Source: Fontibacterium abundans (GTDB lineage: Bacteria > Pseudomonadota > Alphaproteobacteria > Pelagibacterales > Pelagibacteraceae). From it: 64,000 nucleotides of DNA. The notes under the pieces were generated by a model. That model made no database searches and was not told the origin of the DNA. It saw only the letters and a program-made list of their open reading frames with translations. The stretch is from the NCBI GenBank assembly GCA_965235095.1, contig OZ249405.1. One strand, 5' to 3'. Every line of letters starts with the position of its first letter. Positions within the stretch are counted from its first letter, which is position 1. Below, piece by piece: positions 26,025-34,326 of this stretch. The position numbers and the translations under genes are program-made.

Positions 26025-27807
26025 TTGTTTTTTTTCTTTTTGGTTCTTCAATAAATAAATCTGCAAGCTGGTCGATTAAAGCATCTCCCAGCCCCTGTAC
26101 GTCCGCAATCTTTAAAGCTTTGCTATAATAGTTGGTAACATCATGACCAATTCCAATTGCATTAATTTCAACATCTTTTTTATTCTCAATCCATTTTACG
26201 GTATTTTTTAGATGCTTTTCTAAATAGTTACCTGGATTTACAGAAAGCGTTGAATCATCAACAGGAGCTCCATCAGAAATTACCATTAAAATTTTTCTTT
26301 CCTCACTTCTTTTTTTTAATCTTTGGTAAGCCCATAAGATTGCTTCTCCATCAATATTTTCTTTTAAGATTCCCTCCTTTAACATCAATCCTAAATTATT
26401 TTTTCCTCTTCTCCATGGAGTATCGGCAGATTTGTAAATGATGTGTGATAAATCATTTAATCTTCCAGGATTATTTATTTTATTTTTTAACCACAGTTCT
26501 CTACTTTTCCCACCTTTCCAATTTAACGTTGTAAATCCTAATACCTCAACTTTTACAGAGCACCTTTCTAATGTGCGGGATAAAATGTCAGCGCAAATAG
26601 CCGCAATAGAAATAGGTCTGCCACGCATTGATCCAGAATTATCAATTAACAAAGTTACTACCGTATCTTTAAAATTTGTATTTTTTTCCTTTTTATAAGA
26701 AAGAGAGTTATGAGGATCGATGATAACTCTGGTTAGTTTTGCTGTATCAAGCATCCCTTCTTCCAGATCAAATTCCCAAGATCTATTTTGAAATGCTAAC
26801 AGCTTTCTCTGCAATTTATTTGCAAGTCTTGAAATGAAGTTGTGAAAAGATTTTAATTGATTGTCTAAATTTTCTCTAAATTTAATCATTTCACTAGGAT
26901 CCACCATTTCTTCAGCGTTAATAATTTTGTCAAATTTATTTGTAAAAATTTTATATTTAATCTCGCTGCTATTTTTTTTAACATTAGAAGATTTAATTTC
27001 ATCATTTGAGCTATTTTCATTCTCAATTAAGGTTTCCTGTTCGCTCTGATTAGCATCAATCTCCACATCAGGAATTATACTTTCAATATTAAAGTCTTGT
27101 TTATTAGAATTTTTATCTTGGTTAATCTGATTTTCATTCTGATCTTTAAGTTTATTTTCATTCTTTTGTTCGTTATCGCTATCACTTTCGTTAGGACTTA
27201 ATTTTTCTTCTAATTTTAAATCTTGAATAATAGAATTTAAAATTATCGAAAACTTTTCTTGATCAGAAATATTTTTTTTTAGCAAATCTAATTTATCTTT
27301 AATCTGCGCATCAATAATTTTATTCCAATTTTTTAAACTCTTCTTTTCTTCAATATTTAAGTCCAGATTAAGCAGGTGGTTTGCTAAAATAATATCAAAA
27401 GCCTTTTCAATGCTATTATAGATATCTTCATTTTGTTCTTTAAATTTTTTTTGGTAGTAGTTTTTAAAGTTTAAATTTATTCCTGCAAAATTTTCTGATC
27501 CTAGTTTTTCATAACGAATCTTTTCAGCACTTTTATAAATATTTTTTGCAATCATTCCTCTTGGTTCAAATTTTTTTAAAAGTTCTGAATTGCTATATTT
27601 TATTTTCAAAGCCTCAGAATCTGCAAGAGCTCTAATATTTTGATATTCGTCTATAGAATCGAAAGTAATCTTAGGAAGATTTATAACATTACTTTCTTTA
27701 GTAGGTGCGTCTGAAAATAGAATATTAAGATCTTGTTTTTTAGCTAATGCTTTGATGGTTGATGAGATGGCTATTCTAAAATTTTCAGCCTGTTTTTCAT
27801 TTTCCAT
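26017..27807 (-). CDS. cobT: CobT-like VWA-domain protein (cobaltochelatase CobT homologue)
   Basis: 596 residues. N-terminal CobT region (FRIAISSTIKALAKK), then a strongly acidic, Asn/Glu/Asp-rich low-complexity middle (about 215-275), then a von Willebrand A domain with an intact MIDAS motif DNSGSMRG (near 385-392). In cobalamin makers it joins CobS to drive the CobN chelatase. No cobN or other cobalamin gene is in this window, and SAR11 bacteria are generally B12 auxotrophs, so the real role may be different (inference). It overlaps cobS by 11 bases. Confidence 0.88.
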   Translation of the reverse strand: MENEKQAENFRIAISSTIKALAKKQDLNILFSDAPTKESNVINLPKITFDSIDEYQNIRALADSEALKIKYSNSELLKKFEPRGMIAKNIYKSAEKIRYEKLGSENFAGINLNFKNYYQKKFKEQNEDIYNSIEKAFDIILANHLLNLDLNIEEKKSLKNWNKIIDAQIKDKLDLLKKNISDQEKFSIILNSIIQDLKLEEKLSPNESDSDNEQKNENKLKDQNENQINQDKNSNKQDFNIESIIPDVEIDANQSEQETLIENENSSNDEIKSSNVKKNSSEIKYKIFTNKFDKIINAEEMVDPSEMIKFRENLDNQLKSFHNFISRLANKLQRKLLAFQNRSWEFDLEEGMLDTAKLTRVIIDPHNSLSYKKEKNTNFKDTVVTLLIDNSGSMRGRPISIAAICADILSRTLERCSVKVEVLGFTTLNWKGGKSRELWLKNKINNPGRLNDLSHIIYKSADTPWRRGKNNLGLMLKEGILKENIDGEAILWAYQRLKKRSEERKILMVISDGAPVDDSTLSVNPGNYLEKHLKNTVKWIENKKDVEINAIGIGHDVTNYYSKALKIADVQGLGDALIDQLADLFIEEPKRKKTIN

Positions 27808-28792
27808 TTTTAAGATTTATTTTTACACTTGCAGATGTTTCAGTCAGTTCTTTGGCAAAACATCTTTGAAAATATTCAGCGATAATTGCTCTTTCTAATT
27901 CATCACAACGATTTAAAAATGATATCCTAAATGAATACCCAATATCATTAAAAATTTTATAATTATCTGCCCAAGTCATTACTGTTCTAGGGCTCATAAC
28001 GGTTGAAATATCTCCATTAGCAAGACCAGATCTTGTTAGATCGGCAACCTGAATCATTTTTTGTGCAATTTTTTTTCCTTCAGCATTATTCAAATGAGGA
28101 CATTTCGATAATATGATTTCAAGTTCATTCTCTTGTTTTAGATAATTCAGAGTAGTTACAATATTCCATCGATCCATCTGTCCTTGATTAATTTGCTGCG
28201 TCCCATGATAAAGTCCTGAAGTATCACCAAGACCAATTGTATTTGCTGTTGCAAATAATCTAAAATATTTATTCTGTTTAATTACTTTATTCTTATCAAG
28301 TAAAGTTAGTTTTCCTTCGCTTTCTAGCAATCTTTGGATAACAAACATAACATCTGGTCTACCAGCGTCATATTCATCAAATACTAAAGCTACAGGGTTT
28401 TGCAGTGCCCAAGGCAAGATTCCTTCTCTAAATTCAGTAACTTGTTTGTTGTCTTTTATTACGATTGCATCTTTTCCTAAAAGATCAATTCTACTTATAT
28501 GGCTATCTAAATTTACTCTTATGCACGGCCAATTTAATCTTGCTGCTACTTGTTCGATGTGAGTTGATTTTCCAGTGCCGTGAAAACCTTGAATTAAAAC
28601 TCTTTTATTAAAAACAAAGCCAGCAAGAATTGCAAGGGTCGTATCGCGATCAAATTTGTAAGCGCTATCCAATTCAGGAACAAATTGATTTTTTTTTGAA
28701 AAACCTTCAACCGACATATCAGAGTCGATATTAAAAGTTTGTTTTACAGAAATTTTTATATCAGGTATGCTTTCAAAAATACTATTGTCCAT
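27797..28792 (-). CDS. cobS: CobS-like AAA+ ATPase (cobaltochelatase CobS homologue)
   Basis: MoxR-type AAA+ ATPase of 331 residues. Walker A GFHGTGKST (69-77), Walker B near 137 (ALVFDEYDAGRPDVMF), sensor region (ATANTIGLGDTSGLYHGTQQ) and MSPRTVMTWADN are as in CobS. It pairs with the VWA protein CobT, a common MoxR/VWA arrangement for remodelling a third protein. It overlaps both cobT (11 bases) and the J-domain gene (11 bases), so the three form one tight operon. Confidence 0.92.
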   Translation of the reverse strand: MDNSIFESIPDIKISVKQTFNIDSDMSVEGFSKKNQFVPELDSAYKFDRDTTLAILAGFVFNKRVLIQGFHGTGKSTHIEQVAARLNWPCIRVNLDSHISRIDLLGKDAIVIKDNKQVTEFREGILPWALQNPVALVFDEYDAGRPDVMFVIQRLLESEGKLTLLDKNKVIKQNKYFRLFATANTIGLGDTSGLYHGTQQINQGQMDRWNIVTTLNYLKQENELEIILSKCPHLNNAEGKKIAQKMIQVADLTRSGLANGDISTVMSPRTVMTWADNYKIFNDIGYSFRISFLNRCDELERAIIAEYFQRCFAKELTETSASVKINLKNGK

Positions 28793-29429
28793 GATTTACG
28801 TTTTTTTGATTATTCCTTAAAAGAGTATAGGCAATTGTTATATCTTTTAATTTATTTTCAAATTTTTTATCTCCAGAATTTGTATCTGGGTGATATTTTT
28901 TTACAAGTTTTTTAAATTGTTCTCTAATTTCGCTCCATTTTACATTACTTTTTAAATCTAATTTTTTTAAAGCTTCTATTTCTTTTGAGCTATAAATTGT
29001 TTTTTTTTCAAATTGTTTAAAATAATCTGCAGGAAATATATCTTGTTCTTCCAAAATATTTCTCCATACTTTATTAAAAAAATTATCTTTTGAACCAAGT
29101 TTAGAGGTTGGCTTGTGCCAGGTAATATCTGAATGAATAAATTCTTCAATTTTGTCTTGTGACATTTCAGAGAAAAAATCCCACTCATGATTATAAATTT
29201 TTATATGTTCCGCGCAGAACCATTTATATTCGCCTACAGTTTTTGACGGAGCTTTAAATTCTCCTGGTTGTTTGCATCTTTTCCAATCACACGAATTATC
29301 GTTGGTCTTGTTGTGGATTTTTAAATGATCACCGCAAAACCATTTGTATTGTTTATTGATATCTTTCTTTATAAGACCCTGACCTGAAGCTATTTCTTTA
29401 CATTTACTCCATTCACAGATCTTTCTCAT
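28782..29429 (-). CDS. J-domain protein with two N-terminal zinc-finger-like repeats
   Basis: 215 residues. The C-terminal J domain (about 155-212) has the HPD motif in KKYHPDTNSG, so it should stimulate DnaK. The N-terminus holds two copies of C-x4-C-x(19-21)-C-x2-H: Cys5, Cys10, Cys32, His35 and Cys47, Cys52, Cys72, His75, each followed by an aromatic/Asn residue (KIHN, KIYN). Alphaproteobacterial relatives beside cobS have, as I recall, a single such motif, so this looks like a tandem duplication. First in the operon with cobS and cobT; divergent from bolA by 34 bases. Confidence 0.88.
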   Translation of the reverse strand: MRKICEWSKCKEIASGQGLIKKDINKQYKWFCGDHLKIHNKTNDNSCDWKRCKQPGEFKAPSKTVGEYKWFCAEHIKIYNHEWDFFSEMSQDKIEEFIHSDITWHKPTSKLGSKDNFFNKVWRNILEEQDIFPADYFKQFEKKTIYSSKEIEALKKLDLKSNVKWSEIREQFKKLVKKYHPDTNSGDKKFENKLKDITIAYTLLRNNQKNVNHGQ

Positions 29430-29463
29430 TTGCGTAATTTTTTAAATTGATTAAAATTATTTT

Positions 29464-29721
29464 ATGTCCGATCTAAAATATATTATCTTAGATAAAATTA
29501 AACAAAATATCGTATGTGAGAATGTAGAGGTGAATAATAAATCACATTTGCATCAGCATCACGCCCAGTCACCAAAAAATAATAATAGTCATTTTGAAGT
29601 GATAATTTCTTCTGCAGAACTAAAAAAATTAAAGACAATAGATGCGCATAAAAAAATATATACAATTTTAGATGAAGAGATGAAAAATATTATTCACTCT
29701 CTTGAAATAAAAATTAATTAA
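29464..29721 (+). CDS. BolA family protein
   Basis: Small protein of 85 residues with the BolA fold: a central HFEVIISSAEL strand and a C-terminal helix (VYTILDEEM-like KIYTILDEEMKN). BolA proteins bind monothiol glutaredoxins and [2Fe-2S] clusters through the invariant His; a His-rich stretch (HLHQHHAQS, residues 28-36) precedes the core. Placement divergent from the J-domain gene is common in alphaproteobacteria. The end overlaps convergent aroB by 8 bases. Confidence 0.9.
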   Translation: MSDLKYIILDKIKQNIVCENVEVNNKSHLHQHHAQSPKNNNSHFEVIISSAELKKLKTIDAHKKIYTILDEEMKNIIHSLEIKIN

Positions 29722-30820
29722 ATTGTTCAATTAAGATTGGTTTAATATTTCTATTTAAGTCCGATGGAAAAATTTTAGCCTTTCCAATTTTACTTAATAA
29801 AATTAGGTTAATTTTATATCCTGATATTTTTTTATCATGCTTCATGTAATTAAAAATTTTAGTTACATCTTTTTTATTAAAAATATTTTTAATTTGATAA
29901 TTAATATTTAACTTTCGATACAAATTTTTTATTCGTTGATGCTCATTTATATTAAGCATTTTCATTTTTATGGATAAAGAAGATGCAATCATCATTCCAT
30001 ATAGTACGGCCTCGCCATGAATAAGATCATTTGAATATTTTTTTACAGCTTCAAAGGCATGAGCGAACGTATGGCCAAAGTTGAGTATTGCTCTTAGATT
30101 TTTTTCCTTTTCGTCTTTTTGAACAATAATTGCTTTGCTTTTGCAACTTTCTTTAATTGCATACATGACTAGATTTAGGTCAGTTAAATTGATTATTGAA
30201 TGAGAATTTTTTTCTAACCAAGAAAAGAATTTTGCATTCATAATTAAAGAGTATTTTAGTATTTCAGCATAACCCGCAACTAGATGTCTGTGTGGTAAAC
30301 TTTTTAATGTTATTGGATCAATTAAAACAAGCTTGGGTTGGTAAAATGTTCCAATCATATTTTTGCCTTCACTTGAATTAATCCCAGTCTTTCCACCAAT
30401 TGAAGAATCTACCTGAGCTAATAAAGTTGTTGGAACTTGAACCAGGTTAACACCTCTTTTAAATATACTGCTTGCAAATCCTGATAAATCTCCAATAACA
30501 CCTCCACCTAAAGCAATCACGCAGTCATCCCGATTAAAATTATATTTAAATAATTTTTTTATTATTGCGTTGGTAAAATTCATATTTTTCGATTTTTCAC
30601 CGGCACTTAAAGTAAATAAGTATTTATTTTTAGACTTTATCGAGGATAAAATAGAACGAACATAAGACTTTGGAATATTTTTATCGGTAATTAATAAAAA
30701 TTTTTTCGCCTTCGGGATAACTTTTTTTATTTCAGCACCTGTATTGTTTAATAAGTTTTTACAAATAATAATTGGGTAACTATTATTATTTAAATTAACT
30801 TTAATTGTTATTTTTTTCAT
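29714..30820 (-). CDS. aroB: 3-dehydroquinate synthase
   Basis: Second step of the shikimate pathway (DAHP to 3-dehydroquinate), NAD- and metal-dependent. Motifs: GGGVIGDLSGFASSIFKRG, VPTTLLAQVDSSIGGKTG, EGKNMIGTFYQP, the metal ligand regions EILKYSLI, NFGHTFAHAFE and HGEAV. 368 residues. It starts inside the aroK gene (20-base overlap), so the two are translationally coupled. Confidence 0.96.
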   Translation of the reverse strand: MKKITIKVNLNNNSYPIIICKNLLNNTGAEIKKVIPKAKKFLLITDKNIPKSYVRSILSSIKSKNKYLFTLSAGEKSKNMNFTNAIIKKLFKYNFNRDDCVIALGGGVIGDLSGFASSIFKRGVNLVQVPTTLLAQVDSSIGGKTGINSSEGKNMIGTFYQPKLVLIDPITLKSLPHRHLVAGYAEILKYSLIMNAKFFSWLEKNSHSIINLTDLNLVMYAIKESCKSKAIIVQKDEKEKNLRAILNFGHTFAHAFEAVKKYSNDLIHGEAVLYGMMIASSLSIKMKMLNINEHQRIKNLYRKLNINYQIKNIFNKKDVTKIFNYMKHDKKISGYKINLILLSKIGKAKIFPSDLNRNIKPILIEQFN

Positions 30821-31325
30821 AAAAATCTTTAACTTTTTCGATAATCTTATTCTTGCTATTTAAATTACAATTTATTTCGTAGTTGGCCAATTTATATATC
30901 GGATCTCTAGTTTTTTTTAAATTTTTAATACTTTTTTCAACGTTATTTTGATCTACCATTGGTCTTTTTTTAGCATTACGCTGAATGCGACTAATAATCA
31001 AATCTTCATTCATATTAAGCCAAATAGATAAATACTCTTTCAAAATCTTTTTTCTGATAGCATCATTAATAAACGCACCTCCGCCTACAGAAATTATTTT
31101 TTCTTTATCATTTTTAATTTTTAAGAAAATTTTTTCTTCTAATTCTCTAAAATATTTTTCTCCATTCTTTTTAAAAATTTCAGCAATAGTAAGATTTGCC
31201 TCGTCTTCTATTAATTTGTCAGTATCAACGAATTCAATTTTTAATTTTTTTGCAACTTCTTTACCAATGGTACTTTTGCCAGTACCCATCATTCCAACTA
31301 ATACTAAGCTTTTATGCGTTGCCAT
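30801..31325 (-). CDS. aroK: Shikimate kinase
   Basis: Phosphorylates shikimate. Walker A GMMGTGKST at residues 11-19, the shikimate-binding motifs DTDKLIE and FRELEE, GGGAF, and the lid Arg region RPMV. 174 residues. aroK-aroB is the usual pair. A divergent 52-residue membrane protein gene begins 59 bases upstream. Confidence 0.95.
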   Translation of the reverse strand: MATHKSLVLVGMMGTGKSTIGKEVAKKLKIEFVDTDKLIEDEANLTIAEIFKKNGEKYFRELEEKIFLKIKNDKEKIISVGGGAFINDAIRKKILKEYLSIWLNMNEDLIISRIQRNAKKRPMVDQNNVEKSIKNLKKTRDPIYKLANYEINCNLNSKNKIIEKVKDFYEKNNN

Positions 31326-31384
31326 TATTGAATGAATAATTTATTAACATAATTCTAATTGAAATATTATATAATTAATCTGTT

Positions 31385-31543
31385 ATGCCCTTTAGAACCT
31401 CAATACAAATTATCTTAAGTACAATCGCTATCTTGATAGCTATCCTTTGTATTCTTTATTACTTTGGTTCAAAAGATATTGTTTTAGAAAAAACAAAAAT
31501 TATTGAAAAGATTCCAGTAGAGAAATTAAATATAGTTAAATAA
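31385..31543 (+). CDS. Small single-pass membrane protein, 52 residues
   Basis: ATG at 31385 to TAA at 31541-31543. The product has one membrane segment (about residues 7-27, rich in Ile and Leu), then a charged tail containing KTKIIEKIPVEKLN. It fills the gap between divergent aroK and convergent aceB, ending 5 bases before the aceB stop. No family is recognised. Support is the clean frame across the whole gap, a classic hydrophobic helix followed by a positive/amphipathic tail, and the lack of any other explanation for the spacer in a compact genome. Confidence 0.6.
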   Translation: MPFRTSIQIILSTIAILIAILCILYYFGSKDIVLEKTKIIEKIPVEKLNIVK

Positions 31544-31548
31544 AGGAC

Positions 31549-33156
31549 TTATCTAGCTTCCGATCTAATAATTTCGTTATAAGCAGGAACGGTTAAAAAA
31601 TCTTCAAATTGATTAGCAATCGACATTTCTTCAAACATTTTTGCGGCGCGCTCGTAATTACCATTTTCAAATTTCTGTTCTCCAACTTCTTTCTTAATCT
31701 GCACCATTTCTTCTTTAACAATATTTTTTACATATGTAGGGTCAATTGTTTTGCCATCAATAGTTTTGCATTGATGTCTGTTCCACTGCCAAACCTGCGC
31801 TCTTGAAATTTCAGCCGTAGCAGCATCTTCCATTAAATTATAAAGTGGAACGCAACCATTTCCGCCAAGCCATGCAGCTAAATATTGAATTCCCACAGAA
31901 ATATTTTTTCTAAGACCTTCTTCTGTAATATCTCCTTTTTCAGCCAACAATAAATCTTTAGCTTCAATTTTTGTGTCACTTGGAACTTTGCTAACTTGAT
32001 TTGCTTGTGGCATTTTTTCATCAAATACATCTTTTGCTATTTTTACTAAACCAGGATGAGCAACCCAAGTGCCATCATGACCATCATTAGCTTCTCTTAA
32101 TTTATCTTGTTTTACAGCGTCCATTGCTTTTTGATTTAAAGCTTCATTATCTTTAATTGGAATTTGAGCGGCCATTCCACCCATTGCGTGAGCACCTCTA
32201 CGATGACATGTTTTGATTAACAGCAAACTATATGATCTTAAAAAATGAGAAGTCATTTTAACAATAGATCGATCTGGTAATAAAAAATCTTTAAAGTTTT
32301 TAAACTTTTTAATGTAACTAAAAATATAATCCCATCTTCCACAGTTAAGACCTACGATGTGATCTTTTAACTCAAATAAAATTTCATCCATTTCAAAGGA
32401 TGCAAGAATTGTTTCAATCAGAACTGTTACTTTAATTGTTCCGTGCTTGATCCCTAATTTTTTTTGTGCTTCAGTAAATACATCATTCCAAAGTCTAGCT
32501 TCAAGATGACTTTCCATTTTTGGCAAATAAAAATAAGGACCTGTTCCATTTTGCAAAAGTTGTTTTGCGTTATGATAAAAATAAATAGCAAAATCAAATA
32601 TACCACCTGAACATTTTTCATTATCAACTAAGAAATGTGCCTCATCTAAGTGCCATCCTCTTGGTCTTACAATAAGCACCGCATGCTTTTCATTTAATTT
32701 ATATTCTTTGCCGGTGCTCTTATCTGTGAAATTAATTTTTTTATTAATGGCATTTTTTAAATTAATTTGACCTTCAATGACGTTATTCCAAGCTGGAGTT
32801 GCAGAATCTTCAAGATCCGCCATGAAACAACTTGCCCCAGAATTAAGAGCATTGATAATCATTTTTTGATTAGTAGGGCCTGTAATTTCAACTCTACGAT
32901 CTTGTAAATCACTTGGAACGCCTAAAATCTTCCAATCTTTTTCTCTAATAGATTTTGTTTCTTCTAAGAAATTTGGACGCCAACCCCCATCAATTTTTTT
33001 TTGAACTTCTTGTCTGTGCTTTAACAGCTCAAGTCTTCGAGAATTAAATTTTCGATGTAAATCAGCTACAAACTCCAAACAATCTAAAGTTAAAATTTCT
33101 TCAAATTCTTTAGAAATTTTTCCTGTTATAGTGGTATTTTTTGGAAAAGATTTCAT
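31549..33156 (-). CDS. aceB: Malate synthase A
   Basis: Condenses glyoxylate with acetyl-CoA to malate. 535 residues, the A-type (about 530) and not the longer G-type (about 720). Motifs: GPTNQKMIINALNSGA, the active-site ADLEDSATPAW, VRPRGWHL, LIETILASFEMDEI, GLNCGRWDYIFS, RRGAHAMGGMAAQIP and DGTWVAHPGL. I use the ATG ending at 33156; a GTG three codons upstream (33165) is possible. The 63-base spacer to accA is far too short for a glycine riboswitch. No isocitrate lyase gene is in the window. Confidence 0.95.
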   Translation of the reverse strand: MKSFPKNTTITGKISKEFEEILTLDCLEFVADLHRKFNSRRLELLKHRQEVQKKIDGGWRPNFLEETKSIREKDWKILGVPSDLQDRRVEITGPTNQKMIINALNSGASCFMADLEDSATPAWNNVIEGQINLKNAINKKINFTDKSTGKEYKLNEKHAVLIVRPRGWHLDEAHFLVDNEKCSGGIFDFAIYFYHNAKQLLQNGTGPYFYLPKMESHLEARLWNDVFTEAQKKLGIKHGTIKVTVLIETILASFEMDEILFELKDHIVGLNCGRWDYIFSYIKKFKNFKDFLLPDRSIVKMTSHFLRSYSLLLIKTCHRRGAHAMGGMAAQIPIKDNEALNQKAMDAVKQDKLREANDGHDGTWVAHPGLVKIAKDVFDEKMPQANQVSKVPSDTKIEAKDLLLAEKGDITEEGLRKNISVGIQYLAAWLGGNGCVPLYNLMEDAATAEISRAQVWQWNRHQCKTIDGKTIDPTYVKNIVKEEMVQIKKEVGEQKFENGNYERAAKMFEEMSIANQFEDFLTVPAYNEIIRSEAR

Positions 33157-33219
33157 ATACGCCACAATTTATATATAAACTTTATCTGAACTCAATATGT
33201 ATAAAAATAAAATTATTTA

Positions 33220-34326
33220 ATGAATTACTTAGATTTTGAAGACGATATTAAAGTATTAGATCAAAGAGTTCAGGAACTAAAAGCTCCTTATCTTGCAAAG
33301 GGAATTACTATCATTGAAAATCCTTCAGTAGTTGATGCTGAAAGAAGATTAAATGAAGCGCTAGAGAGAGCTTATACAAATCTTAATCGCTGGCAAAAAA
33401 CAAAAGTTGCAAGACATGAATTTAGACCGCGTTCTATTCATTATATTCAAAAAATTTTTCCAGATTTTACAAATCTATCTGGAGATCGATTATATGGAGA
33501 AGATCAGTCTGTGTTAGCGGGATTTGCAACTCTTGATGGGATTTCTGTTTTAGTTATTGGTCAAGAAAAGGGAAATGATACTCAATCTAGAATTCAAAGA
33601 AATTTTGGAATGATGAGACCCGAAGGATACCGCAAGAGTATGCGTTTAATGAATCTTGCAGATAGACTAAATATACCAATTATAACATTTATAGATACGC
33701 CAGGAGCTTATCCTGGAAAAGGAGCGGAAGAGAGAGGGCAAGCTGAAGCTATTGCAAAATGTATTGAGTGTTGTCTTAATGTTAAAGTTCCAATGATTTC
33801 TGTTGTTATAGGAGAAGGCGGATCAGGAGGAGCCATAGCGCTTGCGACCGCTAATAAAGTTTTGATGTTAGAATATTCTGTGTATTCAGTAATATCTCCA
33901 GAGGGATGTGCGTCTATTCTTTGGCGCGATCCTAAGAAAGCAAAAGAAGCAGCAGAAGCCATGAAAATTTCTTCACAAGATTTATTTGAAAATAAAATTA
34001 TTGATGAAATTATTAAAGAGCCAAAAGGTGGAGCCCATCGAAATCACGATGAAATGGTTGCAAACGTTACATCGAGTATTAAAAAAAATTTAAATGAACT
34101 AATGCAAATATCTCCTGAAGAGCTTATTTATCAACGAAAAAATAGATTTTTAAGCATAGGAAGAGATGTAATGATTACTAAAGAAGAATTTTATAAAGAT
34201 ACACATATCAACACCGTTACTTTTAATCCATTTAATTGGAAATTATTACTTCAGAATAATCGTAGATTAGTTGCAACGGTTGTTATTATTGTGATTTTAT
34301 TTATTTTAGCTTTAATCTTTGCTTAA
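33220..34326 (+). CDS. accA: Acetyl-CoA carboxylase carboxyltransferase subunit alpha, with C-terminal membrane segment
   Basis: With AccD transfers the carboxyl group from biotin to acetyl-CoA. Residues 1 to about 318 are a normal AccA: LDFEDDI, RHEFRPRSIHYI, FGMMRPEGYRKSMRLM, IPIITFIDTPGAYPG, GEGGSGGAIALA, SVISPEGCASILW. The normal family ending (YQRKNRFLSIG) is followed by about 50 extra residues ending in an uninterrupted hydrophobic segment (about 347-368: VATVVIIVILFILALIF). That would anchor the carboxyltransferase to the membrane, which is unusual. The last 15 bases overlap convergent secA. Confidence 0.94.
   Translation: MNYLDFEDDIKVLDQRVQELKAPYLAKGITIIENPSVVDAERRLNEALERAYTNLNRWQKTKVARHEFRPRSIHYIQKIFPDFTNLSGDRLYGEDQSVLAGFATLDGISVLVIGQEKGNDTQSRIQRNFGMMRPEGYRKSMRLMNLADRLNIPIITFIDTPGAYPGKGAEERGQAEAIAKCIECCLNVKVPMISVVIGEGGSGGAIALATANKVLMLEYSVYSVISPEGCASILWRDPKKAKEAAEAMKISSQDLFENKIIDEIIKEPKGGAHRNHDEMVANVTSSIKKNLNELMQISPEELIYQRKNRFLSIGRDVMITKEEFYKDTHINTVTFNPFNWKLLLQNNRRLVATVVIIVILFILALIFA

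Noticed and set aside
29714..31335. Forward frame of 116 codons over aroK (30985-31335)
   Set aside because: Antisense to aroK, low-complexity Phe/Ile/Ser composition typical of a reversed Lys/Asn-rich gene.
33157..33219. Glycine riboswitch before malate synthase
   Set aside because: The gap is 63 bases, too short for even one aptamer, and no conserved core is visible.
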